A DNA stretch of 64,000 nucleotides from Streptomyces sp. DG1A-41 (GCF_037055355.1 NZ_CP146350.1:2379001-2443000); one strand, 5' to 3'; counted from the first letter of the stretch, positions 9,679 through 19,130 are shown. The notes: generated from the sequence alone by a model not told the origin. A program made the numbers and translations.

Positions 9679-9941
9679 CGGATCGTCACCGCCCCTGCCC
9701 AGCCAAGGGCGAGGCAAGCGTGTGAATTCGCGCACAAGAGGCTACCCATCGGTAGCGACCGATATGACGCGGTCCTGACCGTCCTCGCAGATGAGGGCGC
9801 ATGTCAGGGCCGCGTCGGGCGTTCGACGGTTCCCAACCAGGGCTTCATGGGTGTTTGACCGGTCGGTCACGCCCTGGTAACACCAATCAGTGACGCTGAA
9901 CTCACAGCACGTACACCCGCTCCCGAGGGGGGACCTCACCC

Positions 9942-10157
9942 ATGCAGGCCGCGCCGCCCGTTCGCGCCACCGCGATTCCGTCCTTCACCACCGCCCTGCG
10001 TGCCGTCGAGTCGCTGCTGCTGAGCAGCGGTCAGCGCACCGCCCGCCGCAACGCCTGGACCTCCGTGCTGGAGGACCGCCGTCGCGCCAAGGACCGGGTC
10101 GAGGCGCAGCGCGTCCTCGAGCAGTCCGTCTCCCGGTCCCTCTCCGTCCACCCCTGA
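9942..10157 (+). CDS. Conserved small protein, Arg-rich
   Basis: 71 residues, ATG 9942 preceded by GAGGGGGGACC. The product (ends LEQSVSRSLSVHP) is basic, has no TM segment, and contains a predicted amphipathic helix with alternating Arg/Leu (TSVLEDRRRAKDRVEAQRVLEQ). I recall a conserved small hypothetical gene at the same position between lipA and the DUF4191 gene in other Streptomyces; function unknown. The 260 bp before it contain no other convincing gene. Confidence 0.65.
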   Translation: MQAAPPVRATAIPSFTTALRAVESLLLSSGQRTARRNAWTSVLEDRRRAKDRVEAQRVLEQSVSRSLSVHP

Positions 10158-10234
10158 GGCCCGCTCCCTCCCCGCGAGCGCTCCCGCGGACACTGCCGTC
10201 GTAGGCGCTTGTGGGGCCACGTAGACTGCGTGGC

Positions 10235-10939
10235 ATGGCGAGGAAGGAAACCGCAGCGGACGCTGCGAACCCCGGGCGACTGAAGCAGATCGCCCTGACC
10301 TACAAGATGACCCGCAGGGCCGACAAGAAGATCGGTCTTGTACTCGCGGCAGTCGGAATCGTCACCTTCGGTGTCTTCCTCGCGATCGGTTTCTTGATCG
10401 GTCACCCCATCTATGCCGGCATCCTGGGCCTCCTGCTCGCCTTCCTCGCGTCGGCGATCGTGTTCGGGCGCCGGGCCGAGCGGGCCGCCTTCGGGCAGAT
10501 GGAGGGCCAGCCCGGTGCCGCGGCGGCGGTGCTCGACAACATCGGCCGGGGATGGACGACGACCCCCGCGGTGGCGATGAACCGCAACCAGGACGTGGTG
10601 CACCGCGCGGTCGGCAAGGCCGGCATCGTGCTGGTCGCCGAGGGCAACCCGAACCGGGTGAAGCCCCTGCTCGCCGCCGAGAAGAGGAAGATGAACCGCA
10701 TCGTCGCGGACGTCCCGGTGCACGACCTGGTCGTGGGTACGGGCGAGGGCCAGGTCGAGCTGAAGAAGCTCCGCACGACCATGCTGAAGCTGCCGCGCGT
10801 GCTGACCGGCCCGCAGGTCACCGCCACCAACGACCGGCTGCGTGCCCTGGGCGACCTGATGAGCAACATGCCGCTGCCGAAGGGGCCGATGCCGAAGGGC
10901 ATGCGGATGCCGAAGGGCGGTGGGCCGAAGGCCCGCTGA
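10235..10939 (+). CDS. DUF4191 membrane protein
   Basis: 234 residues from ATG 10235 (MARKETAADAAN). Residues ~28-70 contain two hydrophobic helices (IGLVLAAVGIVTFGVFLAIGFLIG and IYAGILGLLLAFLASAIVFG), then a soluble domain with VHRAVGKAGIVLVAEGNPNRVKPLL and a basic Met/Pro/Lys tail (MPLPKGPMPKGMRMPKGG). This matches the DUF4191 family found next to lipA and glnA in actinobacteria; function unknown. It is followed by a strong hairpin terminator shared with the convergent RDD gene. Confidence 0.82.
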   Translation: MARKETAADAANPGRLKQIALTYKMTRRADKKIGLVLAAVGIVTFGVFLAIGFLIGHPIYAGILGLLLAFLASAIVFGRRAERAAFGQMEGQPGAAAAVLDNIGRGWTTTPAVAMNRNQDVVHRAVGKAGIVLVAEGNPNRVKPLLAAEKRKMNRIVADVPVHDLVVGTGEGQVELKKLRTTMLKLPRVLTGPQVTATNDRLRALGDLMSNMPLPKGPMPKGMRMPKGGGPKAR

Positions 10940-10956
10940 CAACCCGCGCACCACGT

Positions 10957-10998
10957 GAAGGAAGGGGCGCCCGGATCAATCCGGGCGCCCCTTCCTTC
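10957..10998. terminator. Perfect 18-bp hairpin between convergent genes
   Basis: Arms 10957-10974 and 10981-10998 pair perfectly around a 6-base loop (ATCAAT). It lies between the convergent DUF4191 and RDD genes and can serve both directions. Confidence 0.85.
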
Positions 10999-11015
10999 AT
11001 GTCCGTTCGTCCGTG

Positions 11016-11483
11016 TCAGATGCGGACCTCGACCGTGCCCGCCAGCCGGTCGTGCAGGCCCCGGCCGTCGCGGTCCCAGATCAGGGCGGGGATCGCGAGG
11101 AAGAGCAGGACCGTGCGCAGCACCGCGCGCCACGGGCTGACGCGGCCGGTGTCCAGGGCGAGCACCCGCAGGCCGAGGAGCCGCTTGCCCGGCGTGAAGC
11201 CGACCGTACCGACCGTGAGGACCATCAGCGCGAACATGATGAGCGGCGCCCAGATCTGGGCCGCTTCGTTGTAGCTCTGGGTGATGAGACCGTATGCGAT
11301 CAGGAGGCTCAGGCCCCAGTCCACGGCGAGGGCGCCGAGCCGCCGCCCCGGACGGGCGATCGAGCCGGGTCCCTCCTCGGGAAGACCGAGCTGCTCACCC
11401 CGGTATCCGAAGTCGACACCGGCCTCTTCCGCGGCCGCGCGGGGCCCGGAAAGCCACGATCCGAGTGCTTGCCTGTTGTCCAC
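11016..11483 (-). CDS. RDD-family membrane protein
   Basis: 155 residues from GTG 11483. The RDD signature is visible: PGRRLGALAVDWGLSLLIAYG for the first helix (Arg-Asp kept as R..D), a second TM (WAPLIMFALMVLTVGTVGFTPGKRLLGLRVL) and DRDGRGLHDRLAGTVEV at the end. The GFTPGKRLLGLRV loop is the most diagnostic. RDD proteins are small membrane proteins of poorly known role; some act in Na+/H+ exchange. It is divergent from glnA, whose GlnR box begins ~75 bp beyond its start. Confidence 0.85.
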   Translation of the reverse strand: MDNRQALGSWLSGPRAAAEEAGVDFGYRGEQLGLPEEGPGSIARPGRRLGALAVDWGLSLLIAYGLITQSYNEAAQIWAPLIMFALMVLTVGTVGFTPGKRLLGLRVLALDTGRVSPWRAVLRTVLLFLAIPALIWDRDGRGLHDRLAGTVEVRI

Positions 11484-11558
11484 CCGTCCACGGTACTGCG
11501 CCCCTGAACGACCAGGGCACGGCGGGGTGCGTCGGGGCTACGGTGGAAGGTGAGCCGG

Positions 11559-11596
11559 TTAACTTGTGCGAAACAAATGAGTCACGCCCGAGAAAC
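11559..11596 (+). promoter_or_regulatory. GlnR binding box upstream of glnA
   Basis: Four 5-mers in strict 11-bp phase: TTAAC (11559), GAAAC (11570), GTCAC (11581), GAAAC (11592), each separated by six bases. This reproduces the known GlnR operator pattern gTnAC-n6-GaAAC-n6-gTnAC-n6-GaAAC. It sits 98 bp before the glnA start, which is the expected position for nitrogen control. Confidence 0.88.
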
Positions 11597-11693
11597 CACC
11601 CGTCCCTAGGGTCGAGGTCAGCGTGTGCCACCCGCACTGGCCGCACGAACGAACTACCACCCCGGCGGGACGGTCGGGAGTAGGAGGAGCTGG

Positions 11694-13103
11694 ATGTTCC
11701 AGAACGCCGACGAGGCCAAGAAGTTCATCGCGGACGAGGACGTCAAGTTCATCGACGTCCGCTTCTGCGACCTCCCGGGCGTGATGCAGCACTTCACGGT
11801 GCCTGCTGAGGCGTTCGACGCGGACGAGGAGCTGGCCTTCGACGGCTCGTCCATCCGCGGCTTCCAGGCCATTCACGAGTCCGACATGGCGCTGCGCGCG
11901 GACCTGTCGACCGCCCGTGTCGACCCGTTCCGCCGTGACAAGACGCTGAACATCAACTTCTTCATCCACGACCCGATCACGGGCGAGCAGTACTCCCGTG
12001 ACCCGCGCAACGTGGCGAAGAAGGCCGAGGCCTACCTCGCCTCCACCGGTATCGCCGACACGGCGTACTTTGGTCCCGAGGCCGAGTTCTACGTCTTCGA
12101 CTCCGTCCGCTTCGCGACCAGCGCGAACGAGTCCTTCTACCACATCGACTCCGAGGCCGGCGCCTGGAACACCGGTGCCCTCGAGGACAACCGTGGTTAC
12201 AAGGTCCGCTACAAGGGCGGCTACTTCCCGGTCCCGCCGGTCGACCACTTCGCCGACCTGCGCGCCCAGATCTCCCTGGAGCTGAACCGGGCCGGTCTCC
12301 AGGTCGAGCGCCAGCACCACGAGGTGGGCACGGCCGGCCAGGCCGAGATCAACTACAAGTTCAACACGCTGCTCGCCGCCGCCGACGACCTCCAGCTCTT
12401 CAAGTACATCGTGAAGAACGTGGCGTGGCAGAACGGCAAGACGGCGACCTTCATGCCGAAGCCGATCTTCGGTGACAACGGCTCGGGCATGCACGTCCAC
12501 CAGTCCCTGTGGCAGGGCGGCTCCCCGCTGTTCTACGACGAGGCCGGTTACGCGGGCCTGTCGGACACCGCCCGCTACTACATCGGCGGCATCCTCAAGC
12601 ACGCCCCGTCGCTGCTGGCCTTCACCAACCCGACGGTGAACTCGTACCACCGCCTGGTCCCCGGCTTCGAGGCCCCGGTGAACCTGGTCTACTCGCAGCG
12701 CAACCGCTCCGCGGCCATGCGTATCCCGATCACGGGCTCGAACCCGAAGGCCAAGCGCGTCGAGTTCCGCGCGCCCGACTCCTCCGGCAACCCGTACCTG
12801 GCGTTCTCGGCGCTGCTGCTCGCGGGCCTGGACGGCATCAAGAACAAGATCGAGCCGGCCGAGCCGATCGACAAGGACCTCTACGAGCTGGCTCCCGAGG
12901 AGCACGCGGGCGTCCCGCAGGTCCCGACCTCGCTCCCGGCCGTCCTCGACTCCCTCGAGGCCGACCACGAGTTCCTCCTCCAGGGCGACGTGTTCACGCC
13001 GGACCTGATCGAGACGTGGATCGACTACAAGCGCACGAACGAGATCGCGCCGCTTCAGCTGCGTCCGCACCCGCACGAGTTCGAGCTGTACTTCGACGTG
13101 TGA
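11694..13103 (+). CDS. glnA: Glutamine synthetase type I (GlnA)
   Basis: 469 residues from ATG 11694, preceded by TAGGAGGAG. It makes glutamine from glutamate, ammonia and ATP as a cytoplasmic dodecamer. Visible landmarks: the 50s motif region [13 protein letters not shown], the latch DGSSIRGFQ, metal/ATP sites [11 protein letters not shown] and [26 protein letters not shown], and the adenylylation site in [11 protein letters not shown] with Tyr at exactly residue 397, the classical position. That tyrosine is the target of GlnE, whose gene lies at 53.5-56.5 kb. Expression should be under GlnR through the box at 11559-11596. Confidence 0.98.
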   Translation: MFQNADEAKKFIADEDVKFIDVRFCDLPGVMQHFTVPAEAFDADEELAFDGSSIRGFQAIHESDMALRADLSTARVDPFRRDKTLNINFFIHDPITGEQYSRDPRNVAKKAEAYLASTGIADTAYFGPEAEFYVFDSVRFATSANESFYHIDSEAGAWNTGALEDNRGYKVRYKGGYFPVPPVDHFADLRAQISLELNRAGLQVERQHHEVGTAGQAEINYKFNTLLAAADDLQLFKYIVKNVAWQNGKTATFMPKPIFGDNGSGMHVHQSLWQGGSPLFYDEAGYAGLSDTARYYIGGILKHAPSLLAFTNPTVNSYHRLVPGFEAPVNLVYSQRNRSAAMRIPITGSNPKAKRVEFRAPDSSGNPYLAFSALLLAGLDGIKNKIEPAEPIDKDLYELAPEEHAGVPQVPTSLPAVLDSLEADHEFLLQGDVFTPDLIETWIDYKRTNEIAPLQLRPHPHEFELYFDV

Positions 13104-13125
13104 TCGACGCTGATCGAGGCATCAT

Positions 13126-13167
13126 GACCGCGCCCTCGCTGTCCGTACGGACAGCGAGGGCGCGGTC
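13126..13167. terminator. Perfect 42-bp palindrome after glnA
   Basis: Bases 13126-13146 and 13147-13167 are exact reverse complements, giving a hairpin with only a minimal turn (CGTACG centre) 23 bp after the glnA stop. Confidence 0.85.
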
Positions 13168-13213
13168 GTATGTTCTATTCTGCTAGCAGGACCCACACGG
13201 GGGTGGAGAGGGA

Positions 13214-13486
13214 ATGCCCGAGCAGGAACAGGACGGCCAGGAGCGCGAGTTCGATCTCAGATGGGCGGACAGCGCCGAGCACAAGGAGCCCTCGGCGCGG
13301 GCCCGTATGCTCGCCGCGCGCTGGAAGCACGATCCGCCCGGGCCCGTGCCCTTCCGGCCCGAGCCCGACCACAGGGCGTCCGGCCGTCGGTCCCGTTCGT
13401 CGTGGATATCGACGGTCGTGGTGCTCGGCTCCGTGGCCGCGGTGATCCTGCTGCTCGGGTACATCAACTTCCGGGCGCCGTACTAG
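13214..13486 (+). CDS. Small single-pass membrane protein
   Basis: 90 residues, ATG 13214 with GTGGAGAGGG upstream. A charged N-terminal part (MPEQEQDGQEREFDLRWADS) is followed by one C-terminal TM segment (STVVVLGSVAAVILLLGYI, ~66-84) ending NFRAPY. No signal peptide; type II or tail-anchored topology is likely. Its position just after glnA is conserved in my recollection of other Streptomyces, but no function is known. Confidence 0.72.
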   Translation: MPEQEQDGQEREFDLRWADSAEHKEPSARARMLAARWKHDPPGPVPFRPEPDHRASGRRSRSSWISTVVVLGSVAAVILLLGYINFRAPY

Positions 13487-13528
13487 AGCGTGCGGGGCCG
13501 ATCAAGGCAGCTGCTAGCGTCCGGCCCC

Positions 13529-13900
13529 GTGGATGACGGTGTGTACGTGGGCAACGCGGGCGAGGACGCGGCGCTGGACCGGGGGTGGCTCCTCGGGCAC
13601 TTCAAGGACGTCGGCGATCCGCGTCACAGCGAGGCCGTCGAGATCAAATGGGGTGTCCATCCGGCCGGCGACGAGCGGTCGCGGTGGGTGCGGGGCGAGG
13701 AGCGGACCGCGCTGCTGGTTCTCATCAGCGGGCGGTTCCGGGTTGAGCTTCCCGGTCGCAGTGCTTTGCTGGAGCGACAGGGGGACTACGTCGTGTGGGG
13801 GCGCGGGGTCGATCACTCCTGGTTCGCCGAGGAGGAGTCGGTGGTGCTGACGGTTCGGTGGCCGTCCGTGCCCGGGTACGCGGTGGCCGGGGGCGACTGA
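13529..13900 (+). CDS. Cupin-fold protein, probably leaderless
   Basis: 123 residues from GTG 13529. The sequence KWGVHPAGDERSRWVRGEERTALLVLISGRFRVEL followed by RQGDYVVWGRGVDHSWFAEEESVVLTVRWPS has the double beta-strand pattern of a small cupin; such proteins are sometimes misnamed signal peptidase. A -10-like TAGCGT ends 8 bp before the GTG, suggesting transcription starts at or next to the start codon with no RBS. An in-frame GTG at 13490 is less likely because it almost abuts the previous stop. The ligand is unknown. Confidence 0.7.
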   Translation: MDDGVYVGNAGEDAALDRGWLLGHFKDVGDPRHSEAVEIKWGVHPAGDERSRWVRGEERTALLVLISGRFRVELPGRSALLERQGDYVVWGRGVDHSWFAEEESVVLTVRWPSVPGYAVAGGD

Positions 13901-13992
13901 CGCCTTTGCCAGGCCCTGGGGCTGATCAGGACCCGTTCATGGGCGTGGCCGGGTGCACACTGGCAGTGGGACGAGTGCCTGACTGCGGGGTG

Positions 13993-14913
13993 ATGCAGAT
14001 GCACAGCCGTTTCCGGCGCGACCGCCGGTTGACCACCCGTATGGGGATCACGCTCTTCCTGCTCGGGCTGGTGTACGTGGGGTTCGTCGCGGCGTTGATC
14101 GTGCTGCTGAAGTCGTGGGTGCTGGTCGTGGTGGTCGCGGCGGCGGTGCTGGGGGCCCAGTACTGGTTCTCGGACCGGGTCGCGCTGTTCGCGATGCGCG
14201 GGCGGGTCGTGGAGCGCGAGGAGTATCCCGAGCTGCACGGTGTGGTGGACCGGCTGTGCGCGATCGCGGACATGCCCAAGCCGGTGGTGGCCGTGTCCGA
14301 AATGGACATGCCGAACGCGTTCGCGACAGGGCGCAACCCCGACCATGCCGTGGTCTGTGTGACGACCGGGCTGCTCAGGCGCCTGGAGCCGGCCGAGCTG
14401 GAAGGCGTACTCGCGCACGAGCTGTCGCACGTGGCGCACAAGGACGTCGCGGTGATCACGGTCGCCTCGTTCCTCGGTGTGCTCGCGGGGCTGATCGTAC
14501 GGTTCGCCTTCTACTCGCAGCTGTTCGGCGGGGGCCGCAGGGACCAGAACACGGCGGTGATCTTCGCCGCGGTGATGGGCGTGTCGGCGGCCGTGTACGC
14601 GCTGAGCTTCCTGCTGATCCGGTCCCTGTCCCGGTACCGGGAGCTGGCCGCGGACCGCGCGGCCGCGCTGCTCACCGGCCGGCCCTCGGCGCTGGCCTCC
14701 GCCCTGACCAAGGTGTCGGGGGACATCGCCCGCATCCCGACGAAGGATTTGCGCACGGCCCAGGCCTTCAACGCCTTCTACTTCACGCCGGCGCTGGGCC
14801 GCGAGCCCGGTGTCGCGCGGCTCTTCTCGACGCACCCGAGCCTGGAGCAGCGGCTCGACCAGCTGGGCCGGATCTCCGCCGAACTGGGCGAGGCGGCGCC
14901 CGGAGGGGTGTGA
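13993..14913 (+). CDS. HtpX-like M48 zinc metalloprotease
   Basis: 306 residues from ATG 13993 (alternatives GTG 13990 and ATG 13999). Two N-terminal TM helices (MGITLFLLGLVYVGFVAALIVLL and WVLVVVVAAAVLGAQY) are followed by the zinc motif HELSH (residues ~142-146) within LAHELSHVAHKD, then two more TM helices and the third ligand region RYRELAADRAAALLTGRP. It is a membrane protease for quality control of membrane proteins. Its stop is 3 bp before the PspAB-like gene, a pairing known in Streptomyces, which ties it to envelope stress. Confidence 0.88.
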   Translation: MQMHSRFRRDRRLTTRMGITLFLLGLVYVGFVAALIVLLKSWVLVVVVAAAVLGAQYWFSDRVALFAMRGRVVEREEYPELHGVVDRLCAIADMPKPVVAVSEMDMPNAFATGRNPDHAVVCVTTGLLRRLEPAELEGVLAHELSHVAHKDVAVITVASFLGVLAGLIVRFAFYSQLFGGGRRDQNTAVIFAAVMGVSAAVYALSFLLIRSLSRYRELAADRAAALLTGRPSALASALTKVSGDIARIPTKDLRTAQAFNAFYFTPALGREPGVARLFSTHPSLEQRLDQLGRISAELGEAAPGGV

Positions 14914-14916
14914 GGC

Positions 14917-15501
14917 ATGGGGCTGCTGGACATTCTGCTCGGCCGCACGAAGCCGGTCGCACCGGATCTCGACCGGCTCTTCGCGCTGCCGTCGGCAGCC
15001 GTGACGCTGGAGGCCGCGGCGGGCTTCACCCCGACCGGGCAGGGCGCGGTGTGCTTCGCCACGGTCGAGGGCGCGGCCTTCGAGCAGACCCACCGCGAGG
15101 TGCGGGCGCTGCTGGACGCCGACAGCGACCGCGACGGCCCGCCGGTGGAACTGCGGCAGGACGACTACGGCTACTCCTGGCTGCTCTCGCACCGCGCCCC
15201 CGACCAGCTGGCACCACTCGTCACGGACCTGCACGCCGTGAACAGCCAGATGGAGGTCAACGGGTTCGGCCCCCAACTCCTGTGCTCCCTGGCCGGCTTC
15301 CGGGACCGGTCGGGCAGGCGGCTTGCGCTGGTCTACCTCTACAAGCGCGGCACCTTCTACCCCTTCGCGCCCGTGCCGGGAGAGACGCAGCGACGGGACA
15401 ACGCGCTGGAACTCCAGGTGCGGGCGGCGCTCGCCGGCGACCTGCCGATCGAGCAGGACCTGGGCCGCTGGTTCCCCTTGTGGGGAGCGCCGGGTCTGTG
15501 A
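14917..15501 (+). CDS. PspA-associated protein PspAB
   Basis: 194 residues starting MGLLDILLGRTK. The N-terminal GLLDxxxGRxK, the central RQDDYGYSWLLSH and the C-terminal YLYKRGTFYPFAPVPG are features of the PspAB family, soluble partners of the phage-shock response. The gene follows htpX by 3 bp and must be cotranscribed. No TM segment. The name comes from family context; a molecular activity is not established. Confidence 0.78.
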   Translation: MGLLDILLGRTKPVAPDLDRLFALPSAAVTLEAAAGFTPTGQGAVCFATVEGAAFEQTHREVRALLDADSDRDGPPVELRQDDYGYSWLLSHRAPDQLAPLVTDLHAVNSQMEVNGFGPQLLCSLAGFRDRSGRRLALVYLYKRGTFYPFAPVPGETQRRDNALELQVRAALAGDLPIEQDLGRWFPLWGAPGL

Positions 15502-15558
15502 TCGCCCGCTGTGTGTGATCGCGCCTCACGCGGCCCGGCCGCGTGAATGAATGGCCGT

Positions 15559-17203
15559 ATGAGTGAGCTGATCCCCTTCACACATACCGTCGACGGTGAA
15601 CGACTCAGCGGGCTGTCCGGCGGCACCGGCCCGGGTGAGCCGGCCAGGGCGACCGCCGTACTGCTGCACGGCGCGGGCAACGGCAGCAAGGAGCGGCTGA
15701 TGCCGTTGCTGTCGGAGTTCGCCGCGCACGGCTGCCACGCCCTCGCCTTCGACTTCTCCGGGCACGGGGAGAGCACCGGCCTGCTGCGCGAGCTGAGCCT
15801 GCGGCGCCGCTTCGAGCAGGCCGTGTCCGTCATCGACGCGCACGCGCGCGTGGACGGCCCGCTGGTCCTGGTCGGCTTCAGCATGAGCGGCCAGACGGTG
15901 GCCGATCTCGTCCGGCACTACGGGGACCGGGTGGCGGCACTGGGGCTGTGTTCTCCGGCGGTGTACGCGGCGGAGGCGTGGGACGTGCCGTTCGGTGCGG
16001 GGGACGGGCGGTTCAGCGAGATCATCCGGCGGCCCGGAAGCTGGCGGGCGTCGCCCGCGCTCGACGTCCTGCGGGGGTACGAGGGGCGGGCGGTGCTCGC
16101 GGTGCCGGGCACGGACGAGGTCATCCCGCCCGCCGTGACGGAGGCCGTCTCGGCGGCGCTGGCCCGCCGCGCCCAGTTCACGCACTGGGAACTGCCCGAT
16201 GCGGAGCACCGGCTGGGCCGGTGGTTCCGTGACCACCCGGCCGACCGGCGGGGGTTCGTCACGGACGTACTGACCGGGCTGGGCGAGCAGGGCTGGACGG
16301 CCACGCGCGCGTGGGTGGCCAAGCAGCTGCCGGAAGGCCGTATGGTCGACAAGTCGGCTTTCATGAGCGGTGGTTGGAGCGCCCAGATGCGGCGGCTCAC
16401 CCTCGACGACGGCACCGAGCTGGCGCTGCGGACCTTCGTGAAGCCCTTCTTCCGGCGGCACGCGCCCGGGCTGCTGGCCCGCGAGGCGGAGATTCTCACA
16501 CACCTGGCCGAGCAGGAGGGCGTGCCAGGCCCCCGAACTGACCGGCGTGGACGCGACCGCCGAGCACTGCGACCACCCGTCCCTGCTGATGTCCGTGCTG
16601 CCGGGCCGTGTCCGGGTGGACGAGGAGGACGACCTGGACCTGCGGGTGGACCTGCTGGCGGCCCAACTCGCCCGGATCCACCAGGTCGTTCCCGAGGAGC
16701 GCCCTCGGCTGTACCAGGCGTGGACGTCCCCCGAGCGGGTGCTCGCGCCCGAGGGTGCGATGTGGGGGCGAGCAGTGGACGTGATCCGCCGCGACCCGCC
16801 GCCGTACGAGGGCTGTTTCCTGCACCGCGACTTCCATCCGGGGAACGTGCTGTTCACCGGCTCGGGACCCGGCCTGCGGATCAGCGGTGTCGTCGACTGG
16901 GTGGAGACCTCGTGGGGCCCCGCCGACCTGGACGTCGCCCACTGCTCGACGGCCCTGGCGCTGCTGCACGGTCCGGCGTACGGCCTCGGATTCCGGGAGC
17001 GCTACGAGGCGCAGGGCGGCCACCGGCTCGCCGACGGCCCGGACCACCTGTACTGGCGGCTGCTCGACGCCCTGGCCTACGCCCCCGACGCGGCGAAGCT
17101 GGCGGGCCCGTGGCGGGAGCTGGGCCGGACCGATCTGACGCCGGAGGTGCTGGGCGGGCGGCTGGAGGCGTATGTGACGGGTTTGCTGGAGCGGTACGGC
17201 TGA
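15559..17203 (+). CDS. Alpha/beta hydrolase joined to aminoglycoside-phosphotransferase domain, with one frameshift
   Basis: Start ATG 15559 (MSELIPFTH; an ATG at 15547 is also in frame). The first ~250 codons are an alpha/beta hydrolase: LLHGAGNGSKE oxyanion loop, nucleophile Ser ~108 in GFSMSGQT, catalytic Asp in VPGTDEVIPP and His in DAEHRLGRWF. Without a stop the frame continues into an APH-type kinase domain (WVAKQLPEGRMVDKSAFMSGG, LREAEIL-like region). An extra A at about 16527 then shifts the frame: the rest of the kinase, with brace CFLHRDFHPGNVLF and Asp in GVVDWVETSW, reads on from 16547 in the next frame to TGA 17203. Removing one base restores EQEGVPAPELTG. The two domains may normally be separate adjacent genes. 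Whether the indel is real is open. Confidence 0.7.
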
Positions 17204-17308
17204 GAGGCGCTGGCCGGTGCGGACGACCGCCCGGGGGATGACGGCCGATTGTCAGTGGCGTTCGCGATGATGCAGTCGGGTCGGAGGACGTGACGAACGG
17301 AGGCCGGT

Positions 17309-18490
17309 ATGGGCGGGGCGCAGCGGTACATCGGGGTGGCGGAACGGCGGACCCGGCTCGCGCTGCGGCAGCGGCTGGCCGGGCGGGCGCGGGCGGGAAC
17401 TCCCGAGGAGGTCGCGGGTTCGCTCGTCGCCCTGCACGGCACGGACCCGGCGACGGTGTATCTGGCCGTGGGCGCGCGGCTCGCGGACCCCGCGAAGACG
17501 GTGGCGGAGACCGGGCGCGCGCTGTACGACGACCGTTCCCTGGTGCGGATGCACGGCATGCGGCACACGGTCTTCGTGTTCCCCACGACCCTGACCGCCG
17601 TCGTGCACGCCTCGACCGGCCTGGCGGTCGCCGCCCGGGAGCGGGCCGCGCTGCTCAAGGACATGGCGGCGGCCGGGGCGCCGGACGCGGCCTGGCTGAA
17701 GGAGGTCGAGGAGTCGGCGCTGGCGGCACTCGCCCGGCGTGGGCAGGCCACGGCGGCCGAACTCACCCAGGACGAGCCGCGGCTGCGGGAGCAGTTCGTG
17801 TACGCGGCCGGCAAGAGCTACGAGGGCCTGCACACGGTCTCGACCCGGCTGCTGAGAGTGCTGGGCGTCGAGGGGAAGGTCGTACGCGGCCGCCCGCTCG
17901 GCTCCTGGACGTCCAGCCAGTTCCGCTGGGCCGTGGCGCCCGAGCACCCCGGACTGGACCCGGCGCAGGCGCAGGCGGAGCTGCTGAGACGGTGGCTCGC
18001 CGCGTGCGGTCCGGCGACCGAGGCCGATCTGAAGTGGTGGACGGGGTGGCGGGTGACAGAGGTCCGCCGGGCGTTGTCCGCGACCGGAGCGCAGCCGGTG
18101 TCGCTGGACGAGGGCACGGGATACGTGACCCACGGCGACGTCGACGAGGTGGCCACGCCCGGCGAGCCCTGGGCCGCGCTGCTGCCCGCCCTCGACCCGA
18201 CGGCGATGGGGTGGCAGCAGCGCGACTGGTTTCTCGCGTCGGAGCTGCGGCCCCGGCTGTTCGACCGCAGCGGGAACGTCGGGCCGACGGTGTGGTGGAA
18301 CGGACACGTGGTCGGCGGGTGGGCCCAGCGGCCCGACGGTGAGATCGTCTGGCGGATCCTCGACGAGGAGGGGGTGGGCCGGGAGGCACTCGCGGCGATC
18401 GAGAGGGAAGCGGAGCGGCTGAGCGGGTGGGTGGGGACGACCAGGATCACACCACGTTTTCGTACGCCGCTGGAGAAGGAGCTGGCGTAG
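17309..18490 (+). CDS. Winged-helix DNA-binding domain protein (HTH_42 family)
   Basis: 393 residues, ATG 17309 preceded by CGGAGG. The N-terminal AERRTRLALRQRLAGRA and VAGSLVALHGTDPATVYLAVGAR (residues ~10-60), central LRVLGVEGKVVRGRPLGSWTSSQFRWA and C-terminal VWWNGHVVGGWAQRPDGEIVWRIL are hallmarks of the HTH_42/YcaQ-like group, built from three winged helices. Members include DNA glycosylases acting on cross-links (YcaQ/AlkX); whether this one does is not visible. The length is typical. Confidence 0.8.
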   Translation: MGGAQRYIGVAERRTRLALRQRLAGRARAGTPEEVAGSLVALHGTDPATVYLAVGARLADPAKTVAETGRALYDDRSLVRMHGMRHTVFVFPTTLTAVVHASTGLAVAARERAALLKDMAAAGAPDAAWLKEVEESALAALARRGQATAAELTQDEPRLREQFVYAAGKSYEGLHTVSTRLLRVLGVEGKVVRGRPLGSWTSSQFRWAVAPEHPGLDPAQAQAELLRRWLAACGPATEADLKWWTGWRVTEVRRALSATGAQPVSLDEGTGYVTHGDVDEVATPGEPWAALLPALDPTAMGWQQRDWFLASELRPRLFDRSGNVGPTVWWNGHVVGGWAQRPDGEIVWRILDEEGVGREALAAIEREAERLSGWVGTTRITPRFRTPLEKELA

Positions 18491-18518
18491 CCAGGAGGGG
18501 CGTCGGGGCTCCGCGGCG

Positions 18519-19130
18519 TCAGACTCGTACGTACACCCCCGCTCGCGCCGCAGTCGCCGCCGCCTCCGCCGCCCGGTCGGCCATCGTCTCGTCGAGGCGG
18601 CTGCCGCTGACCAGCAGGTGGTAGTAGAGCGGGGCGGAGACGGCACGGACCACTTCGTGCGTGTCGGTGCCCTCGGGTACCTCGCCACGGTCGACGGCCT
18701 GCCGGACGCAGGGGGCCCACTCCCTGACGCGGATGTCGTAGAAGCGGTGCAGCGCCGCCGCCGTCTTCGTGTCGCCGGTGGCGGCGGCGATCAGCGCCTT
18801 GAACAGCGGCCCCTGTCGAGGGTCCGCCAAAGTCCGCTGCACCAGCCGGGCGTTCGCCGTCAGGTCGCCGAGCAGTGAACCGGTCTCGGTGCGCGGCGCC
18901 GACTGCTCGGCCATGTCCGCCAGGAGGTCCGCCACCAGCCCGGTCACCGTCCCCCAGCGGCGGTAGACGGTCGTTTTGCCGACACCGGCACGGCGAGCGA
19001 TGTCCGCCAGGTCCAGGCCGGTGAAGCCCCGCTCGGTCAGGGCGTCCTCGGCCGCGCGCAGCACCGCCTCACGGACCCGTGCCGTGCGCCCCCCGGGCCG
19101 CACGGTCCCCGGCTCGCCCCCATCAGCCAT
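18519..19130 (-). CDS. TetR-family regulator
   Basis: 203 residues. The DNA-binding helices are REAVLRAAEDALTERGFTGLDLADIARRAGVGKTTVYRRWG split across residues ~18-60. The C-terminal ligand domain resembles TetR_C_11/16 groups (LTANARLVQRTLADPRQGPLFKALIAAA). It is transcribed divergently from an aldo/keto reductase gene over a 95-bp spacer with a short inverted repeat, so it probably represses that gene and itself. Confidence 0.88.
   Translation of the reverse strand: MADGGEPGTVRPGGRTARVREAVLRAAEDALTERGFTGLDLADIARRAGVGKTTVYRRWGTVTGLVADLLADMAEQSAPRTETGSLLGDLTANARLVQRTLADPRQGPLFKALIAAATGDTKTAAALHRFYDIRVREWAPCVRQAVDRGEVPEGTDTHEVVRAVSAPLYYHLLVSGSRLDETMADRAAEAAATAARAGVYVRV

Noticed and set aside
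9742..9939. Minus-strand frame of 65 codons before the small lipA-downstream gene
   Set aside because: Codon positions are not GC3-biased, no RBS and no recognisable protein.
11559..13076. Long minus-strand frame opposite glnA
   Set aside because: Antisense shadow; it also overlaps the GlnR box and lacks any motif.
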